From Thioclava sediminum (GTDB lineage: Bacteria; Pseudomonadota; Alphaproteobacteria; Rhodobacterales; Rhodobacteraceae), in the NCBI RefSeq assembly GCF_002020355.1, contig NZ_MPZV01000005.1, forward strand, positions 62,001-126,000: 64,000 nucleotides of DNA. The letters are read 5' to 3'. Under the pieces are notes generated by a model that saw only the letters and a list, made by a program, of their open reading frames with translations, did not search any database and was not told the DNA's origin. Below, piece after piece: positions 1-9,034 of this stretch. A program made the translations under genes and the position numbers. Every line of letters starts with the position of its first letter. Within the stretch, counting starts at the first letter, position 1.

Positions 1-314
1 TCGGGGTCGTAGAGCAGCGCCAGTTCCTGCTGGGTATCGTTGGAAAAGCCCAGAAGCGCGCGACGCTGGCGCAGCCCGAACCGCTCCGCGAAGCCTTCGA
101 GCATATCCACCGTCTTGTGGCGATGATTGTCGTCGGGCGCCTCGACAACCAGAAGCACATCGGCCTCCAGCGCGCTCATCACGATCGCGATCGCCCCGGT
201 CTGCTGGCTGCGCGTCACGTTGTAGCGCGCCGACCATTCACTATCGTCGAGAAGCGTCCCGTTACGCGCGAAAAGGCTGTTGAACCACTCGATATTCCAG
301 GTGGCGATCCGCAT
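1..314 (-). CDS. Endonuclease/exonuclease/phosphatase family protein (C-terminus beyond window)
   Basis: Only the N-terminal ~104 residues are in the window; the gene runs off the left edge. Translation begins MRIATWNIEWFNSLF, the first strand of the EEP fold with the metal/phosphate-site Asn, and continues with LEADVLLVVEAPDD, where a Glu of the metal site is expected. Its ATG shares one base with the stop of the upstream DnaJ-like gene (TGATG), so the two are probably translationally coupled. Family members are DNase-I-like phosphodiesterases; substrate and missing C-terminal motifs (His, Asp) cannot be judged here. Confidence 0.85.
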   Translation of the reverse strand, partial: MRIATWNIEWFNSLFARNGTLLDDSEWSARYNVTRSQQTGAIAIVMSALEADVLLVVEAPDDNHRHKTVDMLEGFAERFGLRQRRALLGFSNDTQQELALLYDP

Positions 315-1012
315 CACGCCTCCGCATGGCTGGCGCGGATTTCCTCCCAGGCCTTGTTGAGCGCGATCACCCGCGCCTCGGAGAGCTGCACAGCCTCCTC
401 AGGCAGACCACGGGCAATCGCCCGGTCGGGATGCGCCTCGCGCACCTTGTTGCGCCAGACCTTGCGCACCTCGGGAAGCGGTGTGCCGGGCTCGACCTCC
501 AGCACGGTCCACGGATCGGGATCGGCATCCTCCACGAAGGCCGAACGCATCGCGCGGAAACAGCATTCCTCGAGCCCGAAGATCCGCGCGACCTCCAGCA
601 GGAAGGCATCCTCGCCCTCGTGGTAATCGCCATCGGCCAGCGCGATGAAGAACAGGCCTTCGAGCACGTCCTTCAGCACATCCGCGCCGGGGCCGAACAT
701 GTTGGCGATCTTGCGGGCATAGGCGTCGAAGCCCGCCACATCGGTGCGCGCCATGTTGAAGACGCGCGCGGCATTGGCTTCCTCTTCCGGCGGGATCTGG
801 AAAATCCGCCGGAACGCCGCCACCTCGTCGCGCGTGACCTGCCCGTCCGCCTTCGCCATCTTCGCCCCCAGCGCAATCACCGCGATGGTGAAAGCAACCG
901 AGCGTTCCGGCGGCTGGCGCAGATTGTCGAAGACCGTCGACAGCGCCTCCCCCCGCCCGAGAGCGGAGAGCGCCTGCGCGATACGCGACCAAAGGGAGAT
1001 GGGCTTGTCCAT
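314..1012 (-). CDS. DjlA-like protein: TerB-like domain plus C-terminal J domain
   Basis: 232 residues. Residues ~35-150 form a helical TerB/tellurite-resistance-like region with the acidic repeats ADGQVTRDE and ADGDYHEGE. Residues ~165-230 form a J domain with the HPD tripeptide (REAHPDRAI) needed to stimulate DnaK. E. coli DjlA has an N-terminal membrane anchor; none is seen here, so a soluble DnaK co-chaperone is inferred. It precedes and overlaps the EEP-family gene by one base. Family assignment is firm; the client is unknown. Confidence 0.9.
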   Translation of the reverse strand: MDKPISLWSRIAQALSALGRGEALSTVFDNLRQPPERSVAFTIAVIALGAKMAKADGQVTRDEVAAFRRIFQIPPEEEANAARVFNMARTDVAGFDAYARKIANMFGPGADVLKDVLEGLFFIALADGDYHEGEDAFLLEVARIFGLEECCFRAMRSAFVEDADPDPWTVLEVEPGTPLPEVRKVWRNKVREAHPDRAIARGLPEEAVQLSEARVIALNKAWEEIRASHAEA

Positions 1013-1151
1013 GGTTCAAGTCTAGCCGCGCTGCGGCGGAAATGCACCCGCGCAAATCCGCCCTGTGATTAAATCGTTGTAATGTTTTGAAATGACTGGC
1101 GGCGCGCAGAGTTCCCCCGCGCGCCGCCCAAATTCAAAGCAAAGCCCGAAC

Positions 1152-1208
1152 TTCGCCTTGGTCAAAATATCCCGGGGGGCGCGTCAGCGCGGGGGCAGAG
1201 CCCCCTCG
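1152..1208. repeat. GC-rich intergenic palindromic element, copy 1
   Basis: A GTCAAAATATCCCGGGG start is followed by the palindrome GGGGGCAGAGCCCCC, in the 247-bp gap between the DjlA-like gene and the mutase gene. Related elements lie at 15888-15930 and 21627-21696. Such elements are common between genes in this bacterial family; it could act as a 3' end structure for the mutase transcript. Confidence 0.5.
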
Positions 1209-1259
1209 CCCGTGCCACCTCTCCCGCGCCCTCAGGCCCTCGCCCTCAGGCCCGCGCCC

Positions 1260-3389
1260 TCAGGCCCGCGCCTGACGCACGATGTCGAGGATCTCGCGCG
1301 CGGCCAGCGGGATGTTCGTCCCCGGCCCGAAGATCGCCTTCACGCCCGCCTTCTTGAGATAGTCGTAATCCTGCTGCGGGATCACGCCGCCGCAGATCAC
1401 GATGATATCCTCGGCGCCCTTCTCTTTGAGCGCCTCGATCAGCTTCGGAGCCAGCGTCTTGTGACCGGCCGCCTGCGACGAAATCCCGACCACATGCACG
1501 TCGTTGTCGATCGCGTCCTGCGCTGCTTCTTCCGGCGTCTGGAACAGCGGGCCCACATCGACGTCGAAGCCGATATCGGCAAAGGCGGTCGCGATCACCT
1601 TGGCGCCGCGGTCGTGGCCGTCCTGACCCATCTTCACCACCAGCATCCGCGGGCGGCGTCCCTCTTCCTCGGCGAAGGTCTCGACGTCCTTCTGGATCTG
1701 CGCGAAGCCCTCATCGCCGTCATAGGCCGCGCCATAAACACCAGCCAAAGTCTTCACCTCGGCGCGGTGACGTCCGAACACCTTTTCCATCGCCATCGAA
1801 ATCTCTCCCACAGAAGCCCGGGCGCGTGCAGCTTCCACCGCCGCTTCGAGCAGGTTGCCACCCTCGGAGGCGCGGCGCGTCAGTTCCGTCAGCGCCGCCT
1901 CGCAGGCCGCCTCATCGCGGCTCGCCCGCATCTTCTCGAGCCGCGCGATCTGGTTGTCGCGCACCTTCGCATTGTCGATGTCGAGGATATCCAGCTCGTC
2001 CTCGGTCTCGCGGCGATACTTGTTCACCCCGACCACGACATCCTCGCCCCGGTCGATCAGCGCCTGACGCCGGGCGGCGGTTTCCTCGATGCGCAGCTTT
2101 GGCATGCCCGAGGCCACGGCCTTGGTCATGCCGCCCATCTCCTCGACTTCCTCGATCAGCTCCCAGGCCTTCTCGGCGAGTTCCGCCGTGAGGCTTTCGA
2201 CGTAGTAGGAGCCCGCGAGCGGATCGACCACGTTGGTGATCCCGGTCTCTTCCTGCAAGATCAGCTGCGTGTTGCGCGCGATCCGGGCCGAGAACTCGGT
2301 GGGCAGCGCGATCGCCTCGTCGAGCGCGTTGGTGTGCAGCGACTGCGTGCCGCCAAGCGCTGCCGACATCGCCTCATAAGCGGTGCGGATCACGTTGTTA
2401 TAGGGATCCTGCTCGGCCAGCGAGACGCCCGAGGTCTGGCAGTGGGTGCGCAGCATCGAGCTTTGCGGCTTCTTCGGCTCGAACTCTTCCATGATCCGGC
2501 TCCACAGCAGGCGCGCCGCGCGCAGCTTGGCGGCCTCCATGAAGAAGTTCATCCCGATCGCGAAGAAGAAGCTCAGACGGCCCGCGAACTTGTCGACATC
2601 CATCCCCGCCTTGATCGCGGTGCGCACGTATTCGCGCCCGTCCGCCAGCGTGTAGGCCAGCTCCTGCACGAGGTTCGCGCCGGCCTCCTGCATGTGGTAG
2701 CCCGAGATCGAGATCGAGTTGAAGCGCGGCATCTCGTTCGAGGTGTATTCGATGATATCCGCGATGATCCGCATCGAAGGCTCGGGCGGATAGATATAGG
2801 TGTTGCGGACCATGAACTCCTTGAGGATGTCGTTCTGGATCGTGCCCGACAGAACGCTGCGGTCATGGCCCTGCTCTTCGCCGGTGACGATGAAGTTGGC
2901 GAGGATCGGGATCACCGCGCCGTTCATCGTCATCGAGACCGAAATCTGATCGAGCGGAATGCCGTCGAACAGGATTTTCATGTCCTCGACGCTATCGATC
3001 GCCACACCCGCCTTGCCGACATCGCCCTCGACGCGCGGATGGTCACTGTCATAGCCGCGGTGGGTGGCGAGGTCGAAGGCCACCGACACGCCCTGCTGCC
3101 CGGCGGCGAGCGCCTTGCGGTAGAAGGCGTTCGACTCCTCGGCGGTCGAGAAACCCGCATATTGCCGGATCGTCCACGGACGGCCCGCATACATCGTAGC
3201 CCGCGGCCCGCGCGTGAAGGGCGACAGGCCCGGCATGGTGCCCAGATGGTCGAGCCCCTCCACGTCCTCTTCGGTGTAAAGCGGCTTGACCGCGATCCCT
3301 TCGAGCGTGTTCCAGGTCAGGTCCTCGAACGGCCTGCCACGCAGTTCCTTCTCGGCGAGGTTACGCCAGTCCTCTTTCTTGTCCGTCAT
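1260..3389 (-). CDS. scpA: Methylmalonyl-CoA mutase, B12-dependent
   Basis: 709 residues. It converts (R)-methylmalonyl-CoA to succinyl-CoA, the last step of propionyl-CoA assimilation. The N-terminal TIM barrel carries the substrate-binding stretch [20 protein letters not shown]; the C-terminal domain has the cobalamin motif DGHDRG with the lower-ligand His near residue 592, followed by GISSQAAGH and [10 protein letters not shown]. The length fits a single-chain mutase with fused B12 domain. ATG at 3389 was chosen over an in-frame TTG at 3395. The start overlaps the end of the upstream P-loop gene by 29 bp, so they share a transcript. No methylmalonyl-CoA epimerase or MeaB chaperone gene is visible in the window. 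Confidence 0.97.
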   Translation of the reverse strand: MTDKKEDWRNLAEKELRGRPFEDLTWNTLEGIAVKPLYTEEDVEGLDHLGTMPGLSPFTRGPRATMYAGRPWTIRQYAGFSTAEESNAFYRKALAAGQQGVSVAFDLATHRGYDSDHPRVEGDVGKAGVAIDSVEDMKILFDGIPLDQISVSMTMNGAVIPILANFIVTGEEQGHDRSVLSGTIQNDILKEFMVRNTYIYPPEPSMRIIADIIEYTSNEMPRFNSISISGYHMQEAGANLVQELAYTLADGREYVRTAIKAGMDVDKFAGRLSFFFAIGMNFFMEAAKLRAARLLWSRIMEEFEPKKPQSSMLRTHCQTSGVSLAEQDPYNNVIRTAYEAMSAALGGTQSLHTNALDEAIALPTEFSARIARNTQLILQEETGITNVVDPLAGSYYVESLTAELAEKAWELIEEVEEMGGMTKAVASGMPKLRIEETAARRQALIDRGEDVVVGVNKYRRETEDELDILDIDNAKVRDNQIARLEKMRASRDEAACEAALTELTRRASEGGNLLEAAVEAARARASVGEISMAMEKVFGRHRAEVKTLAGVYGAAYDGDEGFAQIQKDVETFAEEEGRRPRMLVVKMGQDGHDRGAKVIATAFADIGFDVDVGPLFQTPEEAAQDAIDNDVHVVGISSQAAGHKTLAPKLIEALKEKGAEDIIVICGGVIPQQDYDYLKKAGVKAIFGPGTNIPLAAREILDIVRQARA

Positions 3390-4290
3390 GGCCAAATCCT
3401 TCTTCCACTGTCGCCGCGGCGGGTGTCTTCCCCGCGTCTTCGGCCGTCATTTCCACGAAATTCAGTCCCGGCGGCGCGCGGCGCAGCCAGGTCAGATCCT
3501 CCAGATAGCGGGCGGTCATCTGCGCGCGCTGCACCTGATCGAAAGGCATCCAGCGCCCCTGCCCGGCCGCGACGCGGTGCCCGGCGCGGATCAGCCCCCC
3601 GCGCAGCGCCGCGCGGCCGGGAGCCGCGTTGCGCTGCCTGCGGGCATCGAACAGCCCGGCAGGCAGGCCTTCGCCCGGCACAAGCGCCTGAAGCTGGGCC
3701 TGCGGCTCCGCCCCCAGCGCCTCATGGCTCCACACCGTGACAGGCGCCCCAAGGGCTGTCTGCGCCTGCGCGATCACCGCCGGCCAACCGCGCGGATGAT
3801 CGGCAAGCCGCGCAAGCCCACGCACATCGGGCAGGCCAGCGCCCCGCCCCGCCATCACCGACAGCACCGAGGACCACCACATATCATAGCGCCGCATCGA
3901 CAGCGCCACGCCCGTCAGATGCCCGCCCAGCACCTGCCGCACACGCTCCAGCCGCCCCGCCGCATCCGGGTAGAGCGTCAGCATGTCCACGCATTGCGGC
4001 ATCGCGCCCAGCAGATTTTCCTCAGAGATCACCAGATGGCACATCCCCTGATCGGCGAGCCGATCCAGCTCGAACGCCAGCGCGGTTCGCAGCCGCGACA
4101 GCGCCGTCCCATCCTCCGGCGTCACCAGATCGGGGCGCTTCACCAACCCCGAGAACAGCCCCGCCCGTGTCCGGTCCGGCCCCCAATAGGCGATCCCGCC
4201 TGCGGCCAGCGCGTCGGCGTTTTGCAGCATCCACGCCTGAAACGTCGTCGTCGCGGTGCGATGCGCCCCGATATGCAGAATGACATCCAT
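3361..4290 (-). CDS. Sulfotransferase-like P-loop protein
   Basis: 309 residues starting [18 protein letters not shown], which resembles the PAPS-binding GxHRTGTTxxQ loop of sulfotransferase-fold proteins, with a later SEENLLG stretch typical of the same group. The rest is weakly conserved and the substrate is unknown. It sits between pccA and the mutase and overlaps the latter by 29 bp. The region upstream of the ATG to 4468 is antisense to the DUF4174 leader. A longer reading frame continues upstream, but homology-like sequence begins at this ATG. The context is compact and core-like; a link to propionate metabolism is only positional. Confidence 0.75.
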   Translation of the reverse strand: MDVILHIGAHRTATTTFQAWMLQNADALAAGGIAYWGPDRTRAGLFSGLVKRPDLVTPEDGTALSRLRTALAFELDRLADQGMCHLVISEENLLGAMPQCVDMLTLYPDAAGRLERVRQVLGGHLTGVALSMRRYDMWWSSVLSVMAGRGAGLPDVRGLARLADHPRGWPAVIAQAQTALGAPVTVWSHEALGAEPQAQLQALVPGEGLPAGLFDARRQRNAAPGRAALRGGLIRAGHRVAAGQGRWMPFDQVQRAQMTARYLEDLTWLRRAPPGLNFVEMTAEDAGKTPAAATVEEGFGHDGQERGLA

Positions 4291-4468
4291 GCCCGGCCCC
4301 CACGGCCCCGGGTCCAAGCGGCACCCCGCCGCAGCCCCGAAAACCCGGCGCCAGTCTGCACCGCGAGTCCTTGCGGCGCGCTTAAAGGACGCATTTGGCG
4401 AAAATTCGCAGGGCCCGGCATGGTGCGAGAGGCCTTCCGCGCATATATCAGGAACGAGAGAGGAGCCC

Positions 4469-4945
4469 ATGACCCGTCTATTATCCCTTGGACTCGCTGC
4501 ATTTCTTGCGCTGACGCCCTTTGCGGCCGCGGCCCAAGAGAGCACCGTCGATCTCGCCGTGGCAGAGCCCGAGGTCACGCCCCCCTTCGCACCGGTCGAT
4601 GGGGCGGATGCGGATCTGGACGCGCTCGTCTGGCAGAAACGACCCATCGTCGTCTTCGCCGACAGCCCGCTCGACCCGGCCTTCAAGGAACAGATCCGAT
4701 ATCTGAAGGACCATTGGGCGGAGCTGGCCCGGCGCGACGTCGTCGTCATCACCGACACCACCCCCGATCCGGCCAGCGACGTGCGGCGCACGCTACGCCC
4801 GCGCGGGTTCTCCCTCGTCATCATCGCCAAGGACGGCACAGTGAACCTGCGCAAGCCCGCCCCGTGGGACGCGCGCGAGATCGTCCGCTCGATCGACAAG
4901 ATGCCGATCCGGCGCGACGAGATCCGCGAAGAGCGCGGCTTCTGA
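4469..4945 (+). CDS. DUF4174 domain protein, exported
   Basis: 158 residues. MTRLLSLGLAAFLALTPFAAAAQE is a clear Sec signal peptide with cleavage after AAA. The mature part has the DUF4174 core: WQKRPIVVFADSP, YLKDHWAELARRDVVVITD and RGFSLVIIAKDGTVNLR, a thioredoxin-like beta-alpha layout without catalytic cysteines. A GAGAGGAG ribosome site precedes the ATG, which settles the start against a longer upstream frame. It is the only + strand gene in the pcc/mcm block. Periplasmic; function unknown. Confidence 0.85.
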   Translation: MTRLLSLGLAAFLALTPFAAAAQESTVDLAVAEPEVTPPFAPVDGADADLDALVWQKRPIVVFADSPLDPAFKEQIRYLKDHWAELARRDVVVITDTTPDPASDVRRTLRPRGFSLVIIAKDGTVNLRKPAPWDAREIVRSIDKMPIRRDEIREERGF

Positions 4946-5040
4946 CCGCTCCCCCGATGCGCACAGGCCAATAGATCGCGCCCCGCCGTGGCGGGGTGAG
5001 CCGGTCGCCCGGCCTCCCTATGCCACGGCGCGGGCGTCAC

Positions 5041-7044
5041 TTATTCGAACTCCATGATGATGTCGTCGACGGCAAGGCTCGCGCCCGCCTCGGCGTTGAT
5101 CTTCTTCACGGTGCCCTTCTTCTCGGCGCGCAGGATGTTCTCCATCTTCATCGCCTCGACGGTGGCCAGCGGCTGACCCTCCTGCACTTCCGCGCCTTCC
5201 TCGACCGAGATCTTCACGACGAGCCCCGGCATCGGGCAGAGCAGGAATTTCGAAGTATCCGGCGGCAGTTTCACCGGCATCAGCTGCGCGAGCTCGAACT
5301 GGCGCGGCGTGCGGACATGGACCTTCAGATCGGCGCCACGCACCCGGATGCGGAAGCCCATCGGGATCTTGCCGACTTTCAGCACCAGCGGCGCTCCGTT
5401 CACGCTCAGCTCGGCCAGCGGGTCGCCCGGGGTCCAGTCGCTCTCGACGCGCATCTCTTCGCCATCCTCGAAGATGATGGTCGAACCATGGCGATCCGCG
5501 TTCACCTTGAGCTTGAAATCCTCATCCTGAAGCGAGACCGCCCAATCCACGCCGACCTTGCGCTCGTGGTTGCCGAGCGTGCCGGAGATCTTCGTGCGCC
5601 GGATTTCGGCCACGCGCTCCATCGCCGCCGTGGCCGCCGCGACCTTGCGCAGCATCCCCTCGTCCAGCGTCACGCCGTTGAACCCTTCGGGATATTCCTC
5701 TTCGATGAAGGCGGTGGTGATGTTGCCGGTCACGAAACGCTCGTGATCCATCACCGCGGCACAGAACGGCAGGTTGTGACCGATGCCCTCGACCTCGAAC
5801 ATATCGAGCGCGAGACGCATCTCTTCGATGGCCTCGCCACGGCTCGGCGCCCAGGTGCAGAGCTTGGCGATCATCGGGTCGTAGAACATCGAAATCTCGC
5901 CGCCCTCGAAGACGCCGGTATCGTTGCGCACGATGCCGCCCGAAGCGGTCTTGCCTTCCACCGGCGGGCGGTAGCGGGTCAGACGCCCGATCGAGGGCAG
6001 GAAGTTGCGATAGGGATCTTCGGCATAGAGGCGGCTCTCGATGGCCCAGCCGTTGATGCCGATATCTTCCTGTTTCATCGGGAGTTTCTCGCCATCGGCC
6101 ACGCGGATCATCTGCTCGACGAGGTCGATGCCGGTGATCAGCTCGGTGACCGGGTGCTCCACCTGAAGACGGGTGTTCATCTCGAGGAAGTAGAAGTTCT
6201 TCTCGCCGTCGACGATGAATTCCACCGTGCCCGCGCTGCAGTAATCCACCGCTTTCGACAGGGCCACGGCCTGCTCGCCCATCGCCTTGCGCGTCTCGGG
6301 GTCGAGGAAGGGCGACGGCGCCTCTTCGATGACCTTCTGGTTGCGGCGCTGGATCGAGCATTCACGCTCGTTCAGGTAGACGCAGTTGCCATGCTTGTCG
6401 GCGAGCACCTGAATTTCGATGTGACGCGGCTGCGTCACGAATTTCTCGATGAAGATGCGGTCGTCGCCGAAGCTGTTCGCGGCCTCGTTCTTGGACGACT
6501 GGAAGCCCTCGCGCGCCTCTTCGGCATTCCACGCGATGCGCATCCCCTTGCCGCCACCACCGGCGGAAGCCTTGATCATCACCGGGTAGCCGATTTCGTC
6601 GGAGATCTTCACCGCCTCATCGGCATCCGCGATCAGGCCCATGTAGCCGGGCACGGTCGACACGCCCGCCTCTTTCGCGAGCTTCTTCGAGGTGATCTTG
6701 TCGCCCATCGCCTCGATCGCGCCCGAGGGCGGACCGATGAAGGCGACGCCCTCTTTTTCCAGCGCCTCGGCGAACTTCTTGTTCTCCGACAGGAAGCCGT
6801 AGCCTGGGTGAACCGCCTCGGCGCCCGACTGGCGGATCGCATCCATGATCTTGTCGATCACGATATAGGACTGGTTCGCGGGCGGCGGGCCGATATGAAT
6901 CGCCTCATCGGCCATCTGGACATGCAGCGCCTGCGCATCGGCATCGGAATAGACGGCGACCGTCTTGATCCCCATCTTCTGCGCCGACTTGATGACGCGG
7001 CAAGCGATCTCGCCACGGTTGGCGATCAGGATTTTCTTGAACAT
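5041..7044 (-). CDS. pccA: Propionyl-CoA carboxylase, alpha (biotin) subunit
   Basis: 667 residues. MFKKILIANRGEIACRVI opens the biotin-carboxylase domain; the ATP-grasp glycine loop (KASAGGGGKGMRIAW), ERECSIQRRNQKVIEEAPS and EMNTRLQVEHPVTE follow. The C-terminus ends in a biotinyl domain with EAMKMEN, Lys ~633 being the biotin site. Length and the internal BT-like region fit PccA rather than acetyl-CoA carboxylase AccC. With PccB it forms (S)-methylmalonyl-CoA from propionyl-CoA, bicarbonate and ATP. pccB lies 2 kb further upstream on the same strand, separated by small genes and terminators, so pccA probably has its own promoter at 7045-7115. Confidence 0.97.
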   Translation of the reverse strand: MFKKILIANRGEIACRVIKSAQKMGIKTVAVYSDADAQALHVQMADEAIHIGPPPANQSYIVIDKIMDAIRQSGAEAVHPGYGFLSENKKFAEALEKEGVAFIGPPSGAIEAMGDKITSKKLAKEAGVSTVPGYMGLIADADEAVKISDEIGYPVMIKASAGGGGKGMRIAWNAEEAREGFQSSKNEAANSFGDDRIFIEKFVTQPRHIEIQVLADKHGNCVYLNERECSIQRRNQKVIEEAPSPFLDPETRKAMGEQAVALSKAVDYCSAGTVEFIVDGEKNFYFLEMNTRLQVEHPVTELITGIDLVEQMIRVADGEKLPMKQEDIGINGWAIESRLYAEDPYRNFLPSIGRLTRYRPPVEGKTASGGIVRNDTGVFEGGEISMFYDPMIAKLCTWAPSRGEAIEEMRLALDMFEVEGIGHNLPFCAAVMDHERFVTGNITTAFIEEEYPEGFNGVTLDEGMLRKVAAATAAMERVAEIRRTKISGTLGNHERKVGVDWAVSLQDEDFKLKVNADRHGSTIIFEDGEEMRVESDWTPGDPLAELSVNGAPLVLKVGKIPMGFRIRVRGADLKVHVRTPRQFELAQLMPVKLPPDTSKFLLCPMPGLVVKISVEEGAEVQEGQPLATVEAMKMENILRAEKKGTVKKINAEAGASLAVDDIIMEFE

Positions 7045-7115
7045 GTCAGGCCCTTCCCTTCCGGTGCGGGAGGGGCATCCCCCCGCCCCGCGTGTCGTGT
7101 TCATGATGTGAGACA

Positions 7116-7156
7116 AAAGAAAAACCGCCACCGGAGCGCGCAGCCCCGATGGCGGT
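7116..7156 (-). terminator. Rho-independent terminator after the small lipoprotein gene
   Basis: On the minus strand ACCGCCATCGG pairs with CCGGTGGCGGT (one mismatch), followed by TTTTTCTTTT. It lies 40 bp after the 7197-7403 stop codon and separates that gene from pccA. Confidence 0.85.
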
Positions 7157-7196
7157 CGAATAGCGATCGGACGCGGTCAGAGCCGCGCAGATGTGC

Positions 7197-7403
7197 TTAG
7201 TACGAGCGCTGGCAGACGCCCGCGTCGTCGCAATAGGTGCCCGCGAGCGCGCCGAGAGCCGCGCCGGTGAGCGCGTTGTTGTCGGTCGCATCCGCGATGA
7301 TCGCGCCGCCGGCTGCACCGGCGAGGGCGCGCTGGCCGTCGGTTTGCATGCAGCCTGCGAGAGCGAGACCGGCAAGGACAAGAAGGATCGGGGTTTTACG
7401 CAT
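7197..7403 (-). CDS. Small lipoprotein with glycine-zipper-like segment
   Basis: 68 residues. MRKTPILLVLAGLALAGC is a lipoprotein signal with lipobox LAGC, so Cys-18 should be acylated. The mature part AGAAGGAIIADATDNN then GAALGALAGTYC is Gly/Ala rich in the manner of glycine-zipper outer-membrane lipoproteins, and ends with CDDAGVCQRSY. It is followed by its own terminator. Function unknown. Confidence 0.8.
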   Translation of the reverse strand: MRKTPILLVLAGLALAGCMQTDGQRALAGAAGGAIIADATDNNALTGAALGALAGTYCDDAGVCQRSY

Positions 7404-7550
7404 GGGAAACTGCCTCCAATAGCGGTTATGATTGGACGCGAGTTTATCGCGGCGCCGTGAAAAGCCAACGGCGAAAACGCGAGCTGAAGCCCCATCGGCG
7501 AGCTATCGCCGCTCCCCTTCACATCTTGGCGGTGCCCCCCTTGACCCCCG

Positions 7551-7592
7551 AAAGAAAAAAGCTGCGGCCCGACCATAAGATCAGGCCGCAGG
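7551..7592 (-). terminator. Rho-independent terminator
   Basis: Minus strand: CTGCGGCCTGATC pairs with GGTCGGGCCGCAG (one mismatch), followed by CTTTTTTCTTT. It ends the transcript coming from the 7753-8145 gene. The 160 bp between that gene's stop and the hairpin shows nothing else recognisable. Confidence 0.85.
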
Positions 7593-7752
7593 AATAGGGA
7601 AGGGGTAGGGATATTAAACAAGCCGCGGGTGTTGGGGACAGTACGGCTTGCCCGCTCAATGTGACCGCGCGCATCGGCGATTGCAAAGGCGAAATCCTTG
7701 CAACCATGAGGTTCGGCGGCATGCCGCCATTTCGCGCAGGACATCAGCGAAA

Positions 7753-8145
7753 TCATGCCCAATCCTCATCCTCGTCATCATCGAAGGTGAAGGCATCGGG
7801 ATCGGCGAAGACCTCCGGGAAGGAGGCTTCCGCGCGTTTCACGTCGATTTTGAGAAGCGCCTCGTAGCTTTCGGGATCGAACGGATCCTCGGCGGCAACG
7901 ACTTCGCGCCCAAAGAGCCAGCTCAACCGGCCCGCATCGAGATTGCCGCGCTCGAACGGCTCTTCGCCGAACTGCGCCCAGAGCGCGGCCATGAAGCCGG
8001 CATCGGCCTTGCGATCGCCATGACCGCGATCGGCATAGCGTTCACGCCGGATGAGTTTCGTCGCGCCCTTCTTGTTGGCGCGGCGAATGGTGAATTGATA
8101 ATCCGTCGAGGGTAACCGCGACGGGAAACCGCGATGCTTCAGCAT
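7753..8145 (-). CDS. Conserved hypothetical protein with acidic tail
   Basis: 130 residues beginning MLKHRGFPSRLPSTDYQFTI, a strong AGGGGAGGG ribosome site upstream, and ending in an acidic FDDDEDEDWA tail. The middle contains FMAALWAQFGEEPFERGNL. No signal peptide, membrane segment or recognised domain. Codon use matches the neighbours, so I take it as a real cytoplasmic protein; no function is proposed. Confidence 0.7.
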   Translation of the reverse strand: MLKHRGFPSRLPSTDYQFTIRRANKKGATKLIRRERYADRGHGDRKADAGFMAALWAQFGEEPFERGNLDAGRLSWLFGREVVAAEDPFDPESYEALLKIDVKRAEASFPEVFADPDAFTFDDDEDEDWA

Positions 8146-8208
8146 GACGCGCCCTCCCCTTTGAAGATGTTGGGACGGCGCGTGCTGAGCGTTAGCGGTG
8201 CAACACTG

Positions 8209-8550
8209 TTACCCGCGCGTCGGGTCGTTCGGAGTTGTCGAGCGAGGCGTTCCCGTCGGCTGACGCATTGATCCGCCGCGCGGCTCGGGCACACATTGTG
8301 CCGGTCGCTGCGCTGTTGCGGCAGTCGCGGTCTCGAGCGGTCCGCATTCGAGCGGACAGTCGGGCACGGACGCCGGGTATTGCGAGTCGACGAGCCGCCC
8401 AGTCGGTCGGCACGAGCCGCCACTGGCGACGGGGCCGCCATATTTGCCGGTATAGACCGGCTCCACGGTGACAGGTGCAGGCTCCGGCTTGGGCGCACAG
8501 CCCACAAGCAAAGCCGCGCAGGCAACCGCGCCCAGAGAAATTCGGACCAT
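8209..8550 (-). CDS. Lipoprotein, Pro/Thr-rich, with CAPKPEPAPV N-terminus
   Basis: 113 residues. MVRISLGAVACAALLVGC is a lipoprotein signal with lipobox LVGC; the mature protein starts CAPKPEPAPVTVEPVYTGKYG. This start has GGGAGAG seven bases upstream and was preferred over an in-frame ATG at 8565. The rest is low complexity, with paired Cys (SCRPTG, DCPLECG) and a Pro/Thr tail. Its first 25 mature residues match the 39-residue lipoprotein encoded just upstream at 8704-8823, indicating tandem duplication and extension. Confidence 0.75.
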   Translation of the reverse strand: MVRISLGAVACAALLVGCAPKPEPAPVTVEPVYTGKYGGPVASGGSCRPTGRLVDSQYPASVPDCPLECGPLETATAATAQRPAQCVPEPRGGSMRQPTGTPRSTTPNDPTRG

Positions 8551-8703
8551 TTCACTCTCCCCCATTCATTGTTGGAATGGCTAAGAGCGTACTCTGGAAG
8601 GATAATTGCCGCTAGGTAACCGTATGGCGTATCACACAGCGCCACGGCTCCCGCAGGGATCGCGGGGGCAAGGCGACGGCTGCCGCCCCGCCCCGCACGC
8701 AGA

Positions 8704-8823
8704 TTATTTGTACTTGCCGGTGTAGGTCGGCTCGGTGGTGACGGCCACCGGCGCGGGCTCAGGCTTGGGTGCGCAGGCTGCGACGAAGGCCACGAGGCCA
8801 AGCGCGATGAGAGCTTTCGACAT
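8704..8823 (-). CDS. Very small lipoprotein, paralogue of the neighbour
   Basis: Only 39 residues: MSKALIALGLVAFVAACAPK then PEPAPVAVTTEPTYTGKYK. The lipobox is VAAC, giving a mature peptide of 23 residues after acylation. An AGGAGAAC ribosome site precedes the ATG. The mature segment repeats that of the 8209-8550 product (CAPKPEPAPV, EPxYTGKY), 150 bp downstream on the same strand. It is short enough to be missed by automatic gene calling; the intact signal, lipobox and shared sequence argue that it is real. Confidence 0.75.
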   Translation of the reverse strand: MSKALIALGLVAFVAACAPKPEPAPVAVTTEPTYTGKYK

Positions 8824-9034
8824 GTCGTTCTCCTGTCCAAGGGGGCGCCCGCCCCGATCTCGGCGAGGTTTGGCACGACCCGTTTCAATGCGGGGACCGA
8901 AATTGCTTTCCCCAAGGGCAGGTTAGCCTGCAAATCCCGCTCACGAAAGCGCGATTTAGCCGTGAGCGGCTGCGCTTGCGCGCGCCCCGGCATCATGCCC
9001 TCCAAGCTGTGATCTGCGGTTCCGGCCAAAGCCA

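Noticed and set aside
1092-3740. Very long open frame (882 codons) on the plus strand
   Set aside because: It is antisense to the methylmalonyl-CoA mutase gene; long antisense frames are expected in GC-rich coding DNA, and the translation is Arg/His-rich without domains.
4996-7200. 734-codon plus-strand frame opposite pccA
   Set aside because: Shadow of pccA; no ribosome site, domains or plausible composition.
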